Source of the DNA: Candidatus Neomicrothrix sp. UBA881
GTDB taxonomy: Bacteria; Actinomycetota; Acidimicrobiia; Acidimicrobiales; MedAcidi-G1
Reading direction: 5' to 3'
Length of the DNA: 8,167 nucleotides
Assembly (NCBI GenBank): GCA_002294285.1
Contig: DBFL01000071.1
Span: 7,083-15,249, forward strand
Shown here piece after piece: positions 1-6,524 of the stretch (its first letter is position 1; each line of letters begins with the position of its first letter). The notes beneath the pieces are model-generated. The model had not been told where the DNA came from. It did no database searches and worked only from the letters and a program-made list of their open reading frames with translations. The position numbers and the translations under genes are program-made.

Positions 1-843
1 GTCGGTGCCGCAAAAGTCCTCACAGAAATGCGTGATCAATTTTCTGGAACAGTCAGATTCATGTTTCAACCTGGAGAAGAAGGAGCAGGTGGAGCGAAAA
101 TTATGATTGATGAAGGAGTTTTGGAAAATGTGGACCGTGCTTTCGCAATTCATATAACACCGAATCTTCCAGCTGGCTATGTTGGTTGCAGACCGGGAGC
201 GATGCTTGCCTCAACCGATGAGTTGAAAGTTACTGTTACAGGTAAAGGTGGCCATGCGTCAACTCCTCACCTTTGTGCCGACCCAATACCGCCAATGGCT
301 TCAATGATAAATTCGCTTCAAACATCTGTCACACGAGAGATAAATGCTTTTGACCCTGCGCTAATAACGATTGCCCACATAGAGGCCGGAACAACCACAA
401 ACGTGATTCCAGAAACAGCTTTCTTCGAAGGTACAATCCGATGCGTTTCTGAACATACAAGGAATCAGATAAAGGAATCCGTAGTAAGGGTTTGTGAACA
501 AATTGCTAAAGCTCACAAATGTCTTGCAAACGTCTCAATAACAGAGGGTTACCCAGTCACAGTTAACGATGCTGAAGAAGCCGCTCGTTTTGCTTCAGTT
601 TGTGAACAAACAATCGGAAAAGGAAGTTTTTTTGAGTTCCCCTCACCTGTAATGGGCGGTGAAGACTTCTCATATCTTCTCCAAAAGGTCCCCGGTGTGA
701 TGGCATTTCTAGGTGTTTGCCCTGAAGATATTTCTGATTCATTAAGTGCCCCTCCCTGCCATTCGAACCGTATGCGTATCAGCGAGTCAGCTCTGTTATA
801 CGGTGTTGCATTACATACTGCAGTGGCACTTGAAGGAGTTTAA
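1..843 (+). CDS. M20-family amidohydrolase (M20D-like), 3' part, truncated by window start
   Basis: The reading frame is open from base 1, so this is the C-terminal 280 residues of a protein of usually about 390-420. The family hydrolyses the amide bond of N-acyl or conjugated amino acids (hippurate hydrolase, N-acyl-amino-acid amidohydrolase, IAA-amino-acid hydrolase types), normally in the cytoplasm with two metal ions. Visible residues (numbered from the window edge): FQPGEEG at 22-28, where the two Glu are the general base and a metal ligand; His51 in AIHITPNLPAG; the lid-domain GGHAS with His85; MGGEDFSY at 218-225; and a last metal-ligand His254 in PPCHSNRM. The N-terminal Cys/His metal motif lies off the window. 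It is followed after 2 bp by the thioesterase gene, whose ribosome binding site lies inside the end of this gene, so the two are probably co-transcribed. The exact substrate cannot be read; carboxypeptidase-like activity is the alternative. Confidence 0.92.
   Translation, partial: VGAAKVLTEMRDQFSGTVRFMFQPGEEGAGGAKIMIDEGVLENVDRAFAIHITPNLPAGYVGCRPGAMLASTDELKVTVTGKGGHASTPHLCADPIPPMASMINSLQTSVTREINAFDPALITIAHIEAGTTTNVIPETAFFEGTIRCVSEHTRNQIKESVVRVCEQIAKAHKCLANVSITEGYPVTVNDAEEAARFASVCEQTIGKGSFFEFPSPVMGGEDFSYLLQKVPGVMAFLGVCPEDISDSLSAPPCHSNRMRISESALLYGVALHTAVALEGV
832..838 (+). promoter_or_regulatory. Ribosome binding site of the thioesterase gene
   Basis: GAAGGAG lies inside the last codons of the amidohydrolase gene, 7 bases before the ATG at 846. 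It is one of only two strong Shine-Dalgarno sequences in the window and fixes the thioesterase start. Confidence 0.7.
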
Positions 844-845
844 TT

Positions 846-1661
846 ATGAGTGTGCAAATTGATGACTTTTGCAGTCTTATGGAACTTGAAGAACATGGAC
901 CAGACGTTTATGTAGGTACAAGCCCCGAATATCCGTGGGGTCGAGTTTATGGAGGGCAGGTTGTGGCTCAAGCTCTTCGCGCAGCTGCATCAACAGTTGA
1001 AGAGAATCGTCAAGTGCACTCACTGCATGCTTTTTTCATTAGAGGCGGCACCAGCGATGAGCCAATAAGGTACGAAGTTGACAGACTCAGAAATGGCCGC
1101 TCATTCACTACCCGTAGGGTGGTTGCCCGTCAGTCTGATGGCGCGATTCTCAACTTGTCTTGCTCATTTCAGATAGATGAGGAGCAAGTAGATATACAAG
1201 AATCCTCATTGCCGGATGATGCTGGAAATCCCGAAGATTTCGAATCTGAGAATTGGGCCCCATTGTTGGAAAGACGACCCACTCCTTTGTCATCTTCAGG
1301 AAGAGCTGCCACTTGGTTAAAAGTTCATGGGCCAATCCCGGATGATCCTATTCTTCAAGCCTGCGCTCTAGCATTTGCCAGCGATGATGTTCCTACAGAA
1401 GCCGTAAGCACTTCTCATCCTAAAATGGCTGAGATACGCGATGGGTGGAGCGGATATGCGGAAACCTTTATTGGTGCAAGCTTGGATCATGCGATCTGGT
1501 TTCATCGAAAAGCTAGAGCTGACAGTTGGCAGTTTCATGATTTTCGATCTCACGGTTTAAATGGTGGGCGTGGTCTTTCGACAGGAGAAATTTTCACTCA
1601 AGATGGTTTGCATGTAGCGACTGTCGCTCAAGAAGCACTCTTGCGAGAAAGAACTAGATAA
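846..1661 (+). CDS. Acyl-CoA thioesterase II family protein (TesB-like)
   Basis: Hydrolyses acyl-CoA to free acid plus CoA in the cytoplasm. The 271-residue length fits a double-hotdog TesB (E. coli TesB is 286). The N-terminal hotdog shows GRVYGGQVVAQAL (33-45), then HSLHAFFIRGG (58-68) and LRNGRSFTTRRVVARQ (81-96), all hallmarks of the family. The C-terminal hotdog shows SLDHAIWFHR (212-221) with Asp214, matching the catalytic Asp204 of E. coli TesB, and VAQEALLR with Gln262 matching Gln278. At the position of the third E. coli catalytic residue (Thr228) this protein has SHGLNGGRG (235-243), giving His or a neighbour instead of Thr. I believe this variant occurs in other actinobacterial-type homologues, from memory only. 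The start is supported by a good ribosome binding site and the 2 bp gap after the amidohydrolase stop. Chain-length preference and physiological acyl-CoA are unknown. Confidence 0.93.
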   Translation: MSVQIDDFCSLMELEEHGPDVYVGTSPEYPWGRVYGGQVVAQALRAAASTVEENRQVHSLHAFFIRGGTSDEPIRYEVDRLRNGRSFTTRRVVARQSDGAILNLSCSFQIDEEQVDIQESSLPDDAGNPEDFESENWAPLLERRPTPLSSSGRAATWLKVHGPIPDDPILQACALAFASDDVPTEAVSTSHPKMAEIRDGWSGYAETFIGASLDHAIWFHRKARADSWQFHDFRSHGLNGGRGLSTGEIFTQDGLHVATVAQEALLRERTR

Positions 1662-1691
1662 ACCTGTAAAAAAGTAAATTAAAGTATAAGA

Positions 1692-2639
1692 ATGACTGAC
1701 AAAAACGTATCGATACTGTGGGAAGCGGTTGATTACATACGTGCGGAAGAAATAAAGAGAATTTTTCCCCAAGTTGATTTCATTGACGTCTCATCGGGGA
1801 CTTTGGTTGACTCCGAAACTAATGGTGAGATCTTTCTAGTCTCGCCGACTCGCGATGCAGATGAGTTGCCAAAATTTCTAGATAAGGGAGTTAAGTGGGT
1901 TCACATTATGGCTCATGGGGTTGATGGATTACCTTTTGATTTGCTTGATGAATGTGTAGTTACTTGCTCTAGAGGAGCTTCTTCAGTCCCTATAGCGGAG
2001 TGGGTGTTGACTATGCTTCTAGCTCACACTAAGAAGATTCCCGAAAGTTGGATAACTGAAGAACCAAAAAACTGGTTTCTAGCTCCACTAGACACGCTTT
2101 CAGAAGCAACTGTTGCGTTACTTGGTTTTGGGTCAATTAATCAAGAAATTGCAAAAAGGTTGGAACCGTTTGGATGTCGAGTCGTTGCTTTTCGACAAAG
2201 TAAGAATTCAGATTCTGAGTTCGCTGTAGAAATGGCATCCACTTTGGAAGAAGCGGTTTCTGATGCAGACCATGTTGTTATTGGCCTTCCGCTGACAGAT
2301 GAAACAAATCAACTTGTCGGCGACGAAGTAATGAAACTTATGAAGCCAGGAGCTCATCTGGTGAATATCGCAAGGGGTGACATTGTTGATCAAGATGCTT
2401 TATTTAAAAATCTTGAGTCAGGTCAGATAAGCCGGGCATCTTTAGATGTGGTAAGTCCTGAGCCTCTACCGGAGGGACACTGGCTGTATACCGATCCAAG
2501 AGTCATGTTGAGTCCACATATATCTTGGGCGAGTCCAGATTTTTTAGATCGCCTACATGAAATATTCATTTCTAATCTTGAAAAATGGCTTTCTGACATG
2601 CCTCTGGACGGTGCAGTCGATACCAGAAAGGGATATTGA
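1692..2639 (+). CDS. D-isomer-specific 2-hydroxyacid dehydrogenase (NAD(P)-dependent)
   Basis: Reversibly reduces 2-keto acids to D-2-hydroxy acids (glyoxylate/hydroxypyruvate reductase and phosphoglycerate-dehydrogenase-like group). The 315-residue length is normal. The Rossmann fold begins with VALLGFGSIN (141-150), where the usual third Gly of GxGxxG is Asn150. The catalytic set is complete: Arg228 in NIARGDIVD, Glu257 in DVVSPEPLP and His276 in SPHISWASP. The second strand ends VVAFRQS (164-170) with Arg168 where NAD-specific enzymes carry an acidic residue, hinting at NADP(H) preference. The N-terminal substrate domain shows HIMAHGVDGLP (71-81) and VPIAEWVLTMLLAHT (99-113). It lies 30 bp after the thioesterase without a strong ribosome binding site, on the same strand, probably in the same transcript. 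The substrate is not readable; serA/ghrA-type names would be over-precise. Confidence 0.93.
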   Translation: MTDKNVSILWEAVDYIRAEEIKRIFPQVDFIDVSSGTLVDSETNGEIFLVSPTRDADELPKFLDKGVKWVHIMAHGVDGLPFDLLDECVVTCSRGASSVPIAEWVLTMLLAHTKKIPESWITEEPKNWFLAPLDTLSEATVALLGFGSINQEIAKRLEPFGCRVVAFRQSKNSDSEFAVEMASTLEEAVSDADHVVIGLPLTDETNQLVGDEVMKLMKPGAHLVNIARGDIVDQDALFKNLESGQISRASLDVVSPEPLPEGHWLYTDPRVMLSPHISWASPDFLDRLHEIFISNLEKWLSDMPLDGAVDTRKGY

Positions 2640-2676
2640 TGCCATGTCATACAGAATTGAAGATTTAATTTCTTAC

Positions 2677-2681
2677 GGAGG
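2677..2681 (+). promoter_or_regulatory. Ribosome binding site that decides the cyclase-family start
   Basis: ACGGAGGTG precedes ATG 2687, with the GGAGG core 5 bases upstream. An in-frame GTG at 2681 overlaps this Shine-Dalgarno core and is therefore unlikely to be the start, so the ATG at 2687 is preferred. Confidence 0.65.
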
Positions 2682-2686
2682 TGCAA

Positions 2687-3634
2687 ATGTCTTTGCCTGA
2701 GAGTTTTATTCAAATATCAAGCCGTGTTCGTAATTGGGGCAGATGGGGTGCTGATGACCAGTTGGGAACGCTTAATTTTATAACTCCAGAGGTCGTGAAA
2801 AATGCAGCTAAGTGCATAAAAACTGGAGACACTTTCCCTCTTTCAGTAACCCTTGAAGAAAGTGGCATACAAGTCGGTTTCATACCTGGACGCATAAATC
2901 CGATTCTTGAGATGATCTCGGTTAATGAACCCATTGATCCTCAAGCTGGAATTGAAAGTTTCCATACGAGTGATGATGTAGTTCGAATGGGTCTGCAGGC
3001 TGCTACGCATTGGGACGGACTTTGTCATGCTTCGTACAATGGTTTTATTTACAACGGTTATTCGGCAGAAACAATTACTGAAAATGAAGGAGCGACGCTT
3101 TGTGGGATACAAAATCTTAAAAGTGTTTGTTCAAGAGGTGTGCTTCTTGATGTAGCAAGGGCAAAAGGAGTTGAGATTCTTGAATGCCCTTATGCGATAA
3201 CAGCTGAAGACCTAGAAGAGGCGGCTTCTTTGGGAAATGTGGACGTAAAAAGTGGAGACATTGTGTTAGTTAGGACAGGAAGGATGTCCATATATGAGTC
3301 TGAAGGTGGCATGGCCTATTGCTTGGGACCTTCAGGAGATGGTTCAAATGCAGGTTTTTCTTTATCAACAGTTGAATGGTTGTATGAACATGAAGTAGCT
3401 GCAGTTGCAAATGACACTCTTGCTTTCGAAGTGTACCCTTCTGAAGATGTGCCTATGGCTGTCCACATGCTCCATTTAGTGGATATGGGTTTAACACAAG
3501 GGCAAAACTGGAACCTTGAATCTTTAGCCAAATCTTGCAATGAAGATGGGGTTTATGATTTTTTCTTAAGTGCCACACCGGAACCTTTTCTTGGGGGTGT
3601 TGGTTCTCCCGTTGCTCCTGTAGCGATTAAATAA
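2687..3634 (+). CDS. Cyclase-family metal-dependent hydrolase (PF04199-type)
   Basis: Belongs to the family containing kynurenine formamidase, isatin hydrolase and polyketide-type 'cyclases', which use a metal ion to hydrolyse amide, lactone or lactam bonds. Residues counted from ATG 2687 (315 aa): WGRWGADDQLGTLNFITPE (17-35) is the signature of the long 'cyclase family' branch. The metal site is THWDGLCH (107-114), matching the latter part of HxGTHxDxPxH with His108, Asp110 and His114; the first His of the motif is replaced by Gln104. Further family blocks are FIYNGYSAE (120-128), RGVLLDVARAKG (150-161), GDIVLVRTGR (190-199) and the C-terminal EVYPSEDVPMAVHMLHLVDMGL (248-269). No signal peptide or membrane segment is seen. 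The gene follows the dehydrogenase by 47 bp with a strong ribosome binding site, so it probably ends the catabolic cluster. The true substrate is unknown; kynurenine formamidase itself is unlikely given the branch signature. Confidence 0.9.
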   Translation: MSLPESFIQISSRVRNWGRWGADDQLGTLNFITPEVVKNAAKCIKTGDTFPLSVTLEESGIQVGFIPGRINPILEMISVNEPIDPQAGIESFHTSDDVVRMGLQAATHWDGLCHASYNGFIYNGYSAETITENEGATLCGIQNLKSVCSRGVLLDVARAKGVEILECPYAITAEDLEEAASLGNVDVKSGDIVLVRTGRMSIYESEGGMAYCLGPSGDGSNAGFSLSTVEWLYEHEVAAVANDTLAFEVYPSEDVPMAVHMLHLVDMGLTQGQNWNLESLAKSCNEDGVYDFFLSATPEPFLGGVGSPVAPVAIK

Positions 3635-3654
3635 CTACCTGAGCCATATGCCAC

Positions 3655-3672
3655 AGGTGAAAAACGTCACCT
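3655..3672. terminator. Possible terminator hairpin after the cyclase gene
   Basis: AGGTGA and TCACCT form a perfect 6-bp inverted repeat around a 6-base loop, 20 bp after the cyclase stop codon. It is followed by TT, then AGAG and TTTT, so the T-tract is interrupted. The position between two gene groups suits a weak intrinsic terminator or transcript-end hairpin. A short chance palindrome cannot be excluded. Confidence 0.4.
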
Positions 3673-3731
3673 TTAGAGTTTTGCTGCTTTTTCGCGATCA
3701 GAATTGTTTTTGAAAAAAAGAAACGGAAATC

Positions 3732-4154
3732 ATGAAAACAGCAAATTTTTCTAACGAAATAAACCAAGTTCCTCTTTTCTCGGAGCTCTCCAGAAACGAA
3801 ATAAAGTCTCTCAAAATGCTCATGACTGAAATTGGTATCAGTTCCGGCAGAACCGTTGTTCGTGAGGGTGATGTGGGAAGAGAATTTATGATTATTCTCA
3901 GTGGAACTGCTTCAGTGAGCAAACAGGGAAATAAGTTCGCCACTTTAGGACCTGGTGATTTTTTTGGTGAATTGAGTCTTCTTGGTAAAGGACCACGGTC
4001 CGCTACAGTTACCGCTGAAACCGACTTGCAACTTAAAGCATTAAATAGACGTGAATTTGCAACCATGCTTGATAAAAACCCAAAAATTGCGGAGAAGGTT
4101 TTAGCCGACGCTCACAGCAGGGCCTCGGAAAATCCTCTTACTGAAAATATTTAG
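3732..4154 (+). CDS. Stand-alone cyclic nucleotide-binding domain protein
   Basis: A 140-residue protein that is essentially one CAP/PKA-type cyclic-nucleotide-binding domain. VPLFSELSRNEIKSL (13-27) is the usual N-terminal helical entry, GRTVVREGDVGREFMIILSGTASV (39-62) the beta-roll, and GDFFGELSLLGKGPRSATV (75-93) the phosphate-binding cassette. In that cassette Glu80 would hold the ribose 2'-OH and Arg89 the cyclic phosphate; Ser90 is more usual for cAMP than cGMP sites. The remaining 45 residues form a C-terminal helix region and a polar tail. There is no helix-turn-helix, kinase, channel or protease domain, so its output must act through a partner. It sits 97 bp after the cyclase and 62 bp before ribokinase, on the same strand. 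A ligand-sensing role is expected from the family; its target is unknown. The start has only a weak GGAA upstream. Confidence 0.9.
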   Translation: MKTANFSNEINQVPLFSELSRNEIKSLKMLMTEIGISSGRTVVREGDVGREFMIILSGTASVSKQGNKFATLGPGDFFGELSLLGKGPRSATVTAETDLQLKALNRREFATMLDKNPKIAEKVLADAHSRASENPLTENI

Positions 4155-4156
4155 AA

Positions 4157-4185
4157 TTAACCAACAAATAGTTTCAACTTATAGC
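4157..4185 (+). promoter_or_regulatory. Candidate promoter upstream of ribokinase
   Basis: TTAACC (4157-4162) and TATAGC (4180-4185) are separated by 17 bp and match the sigma70 -35 and -10 consensus at four of six bases each. They lie in the 62-bp AT-rich gap after the CNB gene. Such partial matches are common in AT-rich DNA, so this is a weak proposal. Confidence 0.22.
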
Positions 4186-4216
4186 TAAATATTTAATTAA
4201 CTGCGATGCTGGACTT

Positions 4217-5119
4217 ATGGAGAAAATTGCAGTAGTTGGTTCCGCTAATCTTGATTTGGTTGTTTCTGTAAACCACCTGCCTTCTCCAGGTGAAACAATT
4301 TTAGGAAGCAGTTTCGACAAAATTCCTGGTGGAAAAGGTGCCAATCAAGCGGTTGCTGCTTCAAAACTGGGGGGTCAAGTATCTTTTATTGGCTGTATAG
4401 GTTCTGACCAAGAGGGCAAGATAATCCGAGAAAATTTGGAAAATGCAAATGTTGATTGCGAATTTCTTTTCTCGTCTTCAAAAATGCCTACTGGAATTGC
4501 GATGATAGGAGTTGATAAAGATGGAAATAACTCAATAATTGTCAACCCGGGCGCAAATAGTGATCTGTCCCATGAAAAGATTGACAAGGCTAGTGCTGCC
4601 TTGGAGTCAGCAAAAGTCGTTTTACTCCAGTTGGAAATACCAGTTTCATCTGTAGAAGCTGCTATTGATAGAGCAAAAGGAATCACAATCTTGAACCCTG
4701 CTCCTTCCACAAACCTTTCGAGCGGGCTATTAGAAAAAGTAGATGTTCTTATTCCTAACCAAGTGGAGCTAGCACATCTGTCAAATAAAAAAACCTTTCA
4801 TGACATTGATGAAGTTGAAGATGCGGCTAGCGGTCTTGGAGTCGAAACAGTAATTACAACTTTAGGGAGCAAAGGGGCTTTAATTGTCTCAAATGGCGTT
4901 TCGGAGTTAGTCCCTTCACCAGCAGTTGAAAGTGTGGATACGACTGGTGCTGGTGACTCATTCTGCGGTTCAGTGGCTGAATTGTTATCACGGGGCCTTG
5001 ACCTGAGTGAAACCGTAAAACGTTCTGTTGTTGCAGCAGCCTTGTCAACTACGAAACATGGAGCGCAGAACTCAATGCCTGAAATCTCTGAAGTCGACTC
5101 TTTCTTGAAACAAATCTAA
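4217..5119 (+). CDS. rbsK: Ribokinase (PfkB family)
   Basis: Phosphorylates D-ribose with ATP to ribose 5-phosphate in the cytoplasm, feeding the pentose phosphate and PRPP pathways. The length of 300 aa is normal (E. coli RbsK is 309). Ribokinase signatures are VGSANLDLV (7-15), the sugar-binding GGKGANQAVAASKLG (38-52), LNPAPS (159-164), IPNQVE (179-184), TLGSKGALI (215-223), the anion hole with catalytic base DTTGAGDSFCG (241-251, Asp247) and the C-terminal KHGAQNSMP (280-288), which is typical of ribokinase rather than fructokinase or adenosine kinase. No strong ribosome binding site precedes the ATG. The nucleoside hydrolase gene follows after 9 bp, so the ribose is probably made inside the cell from nucleosides. 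No ribose transporter or LacI-type RbsR regulator is in the window. Another PfkB sugar kinase is possible but less likely. Confidence 0.93.
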   Translation: MEKIAVVGSANLDLVVSVNHLPSPGETILGSSFDKIPGGKGANQAVAASKLGGQVSFIGCIGSDQEGKIIRENLENANVDCEFLFSSSKMPTGIAMIGVDKDGNNSIIVNPGANSDLSHEKIDKASAALESAKVVLLQLEIPVSSVEAAIDRAKGITILNPAPSTNLSSGLLEKVDVLIPNQVELAHLSNKKTFHDIDEVEDAASGLGVETVITTLGSKGALIVSNGVSELVPSPAVESVDTTGAGDSFCGSVAELLSRGLDLSETVKRSVVAAALSTTKHGAQNSMPEISEVDSFLKQI

Positions 5120-5128
5120 AATTAACAT

Positions 5129-6070
5129 ATGGCGTCAGAAGTAAAACCGAAAATCATTCTCGACTGTGATCCTGGTGTCGATGATGCAATAGCTATCATT
5201 ACGGCCAATAGATGGTCCGAGATCGTAGGTATTACTTCAGTCTCAGGAAATGTATCTATTGAACACACAACTTCTAATGCCTTGAAAATGAAATCTCTTC
5301 TTAATATTGATGCACCTCTGCATTCTGGGGCTTCAAGACCTATTAAGGCTGAGCCTTTTCATGCTTCACACGTACACGGACAAACTGGTCTTGGAAACAC
5401 GGATCTTCCAGAACCTAGCCACTCGCCTGACTCCGATGATGCCGTTAGTTTCATCTTAGAGAAAACGCGTGAAGAGGAAGGCATCCATCTAGTGCCGATA
5501 GGACCACTGACAAATATTGCACTGGCTATCGAAGCAGATCCTTCTCTTGTTGATCGAGTTGCATCAATAACTTTTATGGGAGGTGGTGCGGGAGTGGGAA
5601 ACGTAACCGCAGCGGCTGAATTCAATGTTTTCGCTGATCCAGAAGCAGCTGATTTAGTCTTTAAATCAGGCGCACCGTTAAATATGATTGGATTGAACCT
5701 TACCCATCAAGTCTTAATGGGTTCAGAGCACGCTGATTACTGTTACGGATTAAATACTTCAATAGGGAAAACAGCCGGAGATCTTCTTAATTTCAATGGA
5801 AGGACGCACGGAACTGATAAGGGGTCCAATCTTGGTGCAATGCACGACCCGTGCGCTGTTTTGGCCGTTACACATCCTGAGTTGTTTGTTAGCAAACCAA
5901 GATCTGTAGTAGTTGAGCTTGAGGGTTCTCATACTAGAGGTCAAACGTTAGTTGATGAACGAGAATGGGTTGAAGTGGAAAAAAACTGCAATGTGTTCTA
6001 TGAGGTAGATTCAAAAAATGTAATTGAACTTATCCTTCAAGCGATTAGCGAGGCTAGTTCAGGTGGTTAA
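5129..6070 (+). CDS. Nucleoside hydrolase (inosine/uridine-preferring family)
   Basis: Cleaves the N-glycosidic bond of ribonucleosides to free base and D-ribose. The 313-aa length is typical. The calcium-site motif ILDCDPGVDDA (10-20) supplies Asp14, Asp18 and Asp19. VPIGPLTNIALA (122-133) contains the family Thr128, and GGGAGVGNVTAAAEFNVFADPEAA (151-174) carries Glu164 and Asn166, expected to bind the ribose hydroxyls. MHDPCAVL (238-245) gives His239 and Asp240, matching the catalytic His and last calcium ligand of the Crithidia enzyme. It begins 9 bp after the ribokinase stop without a strong ribosome binding site, so the two are almost certainly co-expressed; the ribose it releases is the kinase substrate. 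Purine versus pyrimidine preference cannot be read reliably. The final 17 bp overlap, tail to tail, the gene on the opposite strand. Confidence 0.94.
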   Translation: MASEVKPKIILDCDPGVDDAIAIITANRWSEIVGITSVSGNVSIEHTTSNALKMKSLLNIDAPLHSGASRPIKAEPFHASHVHGQTGLGNTDLPEPSHSPDSDDAVSFILEKTREEEGIHLVPIGPLTNIALAIEADPSLVDRVASITFMGGGAGVGNVTAAAEFNVFADPEAADLVFKSGAPLNMIGLNLTHQVLMGSEHADYCYGLNTSIGKTAGDLLNFNGRTHGTDKGSNLGAMHDPCAVLAVTHPELFVSKPRSVVVELEGSHTRGQTLVDEREWVEVEKNCNVFYEVDSKNVIELILQAISEASSGG

Positions 6071-6524
6071 CTGAAACTACCCAGAATCTTTCCTGGGCGG
6101 CTAGGCAAAGTCTGTACGTAGCTTCCATCAGAAATGTTGATGCTGAGTTTGTGTCAACCTCTGTCTTGTTTACTTCCCAAACAAAGCCGCGTTTTGGATG
6201 ATCTTGCTTAAGTTGCCAGGTGGATGGAGCTTCGATTCCTTCATCACTTAGAATCGCACTGGCATTCCTTCCTGCTCCGTGTGACAGTCCTATCGAGACC
6301 AGTTTCTCTCCGCCTTCAAAAACTAAAGTTCCAATTGGCACTTGAGGTCCTCTCGCTGAGAACCAACTGAACAAACCTGCGGTTTCTCCCCGTTTGTCAT
6401 CTTCGACAAATGGTTCTATATTTATCCAACCGCTTACCGACAGCACCTTTTCAAATGCCGCGGTCAATTCATTTTTCTGACTTTCGGAAAGTTCAAGAAT
6501 CTCGTATAAGTAGTTTTGTTTCAT
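6054..6524 (-). CDS. Unrecognised 156-aa protein, coupled to ArsC gene
   Basis: I do not recognise this protein. It is soluble-looking: no signal peptide and no membrane segment. It starts with a charged helical stretch (LSESQKNELTAAFEKVL, 12-28), followed by a mixed region rich in aromatic and beta-type residues: GWINIEPFV (32-40), GLFSWFSARGPQVPIGTLVFEGGEK (50-74), SIGLSHGAGRNASAIL (77-92), STWQLKQDHPKRGFVWEV (101-118) and a C-terminal helix ATYRLCLAAQERFWVV (135-150). The conserved-looking Trp, Gly and His residues suggest a real folded domain rather than a spurious frame. Its ATG overlaps the ArsC stop as ATGA, a classic sign of translational coupling. Its stop lies inside the opposite nucleoside hydrolase gene (17 bp overlap). 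Codon and amino-acid use resemble the neighbours. No function is proposed beyond a possible association with the ArsC/flavoprotein pair. Confidence 0.8.
   Translation of the reverse strand: MKQNYLYEILELSESQKNELTAAFEKVLSVSGWINIEPFVEDDKRGETAGLFSWFSARGPQVPIGTLVFEGGEKLVSIGLSHGAGRNASAILSDEGIEAPSTWQLKQDHPKRGFVWEVNKTEVDTNSASTFLMEATYRLCLAAQERFWVVSVNHLN

Noticed and set aside
2681..2683. GTG as the cyclase start
   Set aside because: It overlaps the Shine-Dalgarno core; the ATG at 2687 has correct spacing.
2423..2713. 96-codon open frame on the - strand
   Set aside because: Spans the end of the dehydrogenase and start of the cyclase, both clearly coded on the + strand; no motif or ribosome site.
3698..4066. 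122-codon open frame on the - strand
   Set aside because: It lies entirely antisense to the well-supported CNB-domain gene and has no domain-like content, so it is a shadow frame.
4186..4200. AT palindromes TAAATATTTA and TTAATTAA before ribokinase
   Set aside because: Short and within AT-rich intergenic DNA; not convincing as an operator without conservation.
4375..4710. 111-codon open frame on the - strand
   Set aside because: Antisense to conserved ribokinase blocks, with no recognisable motifs.
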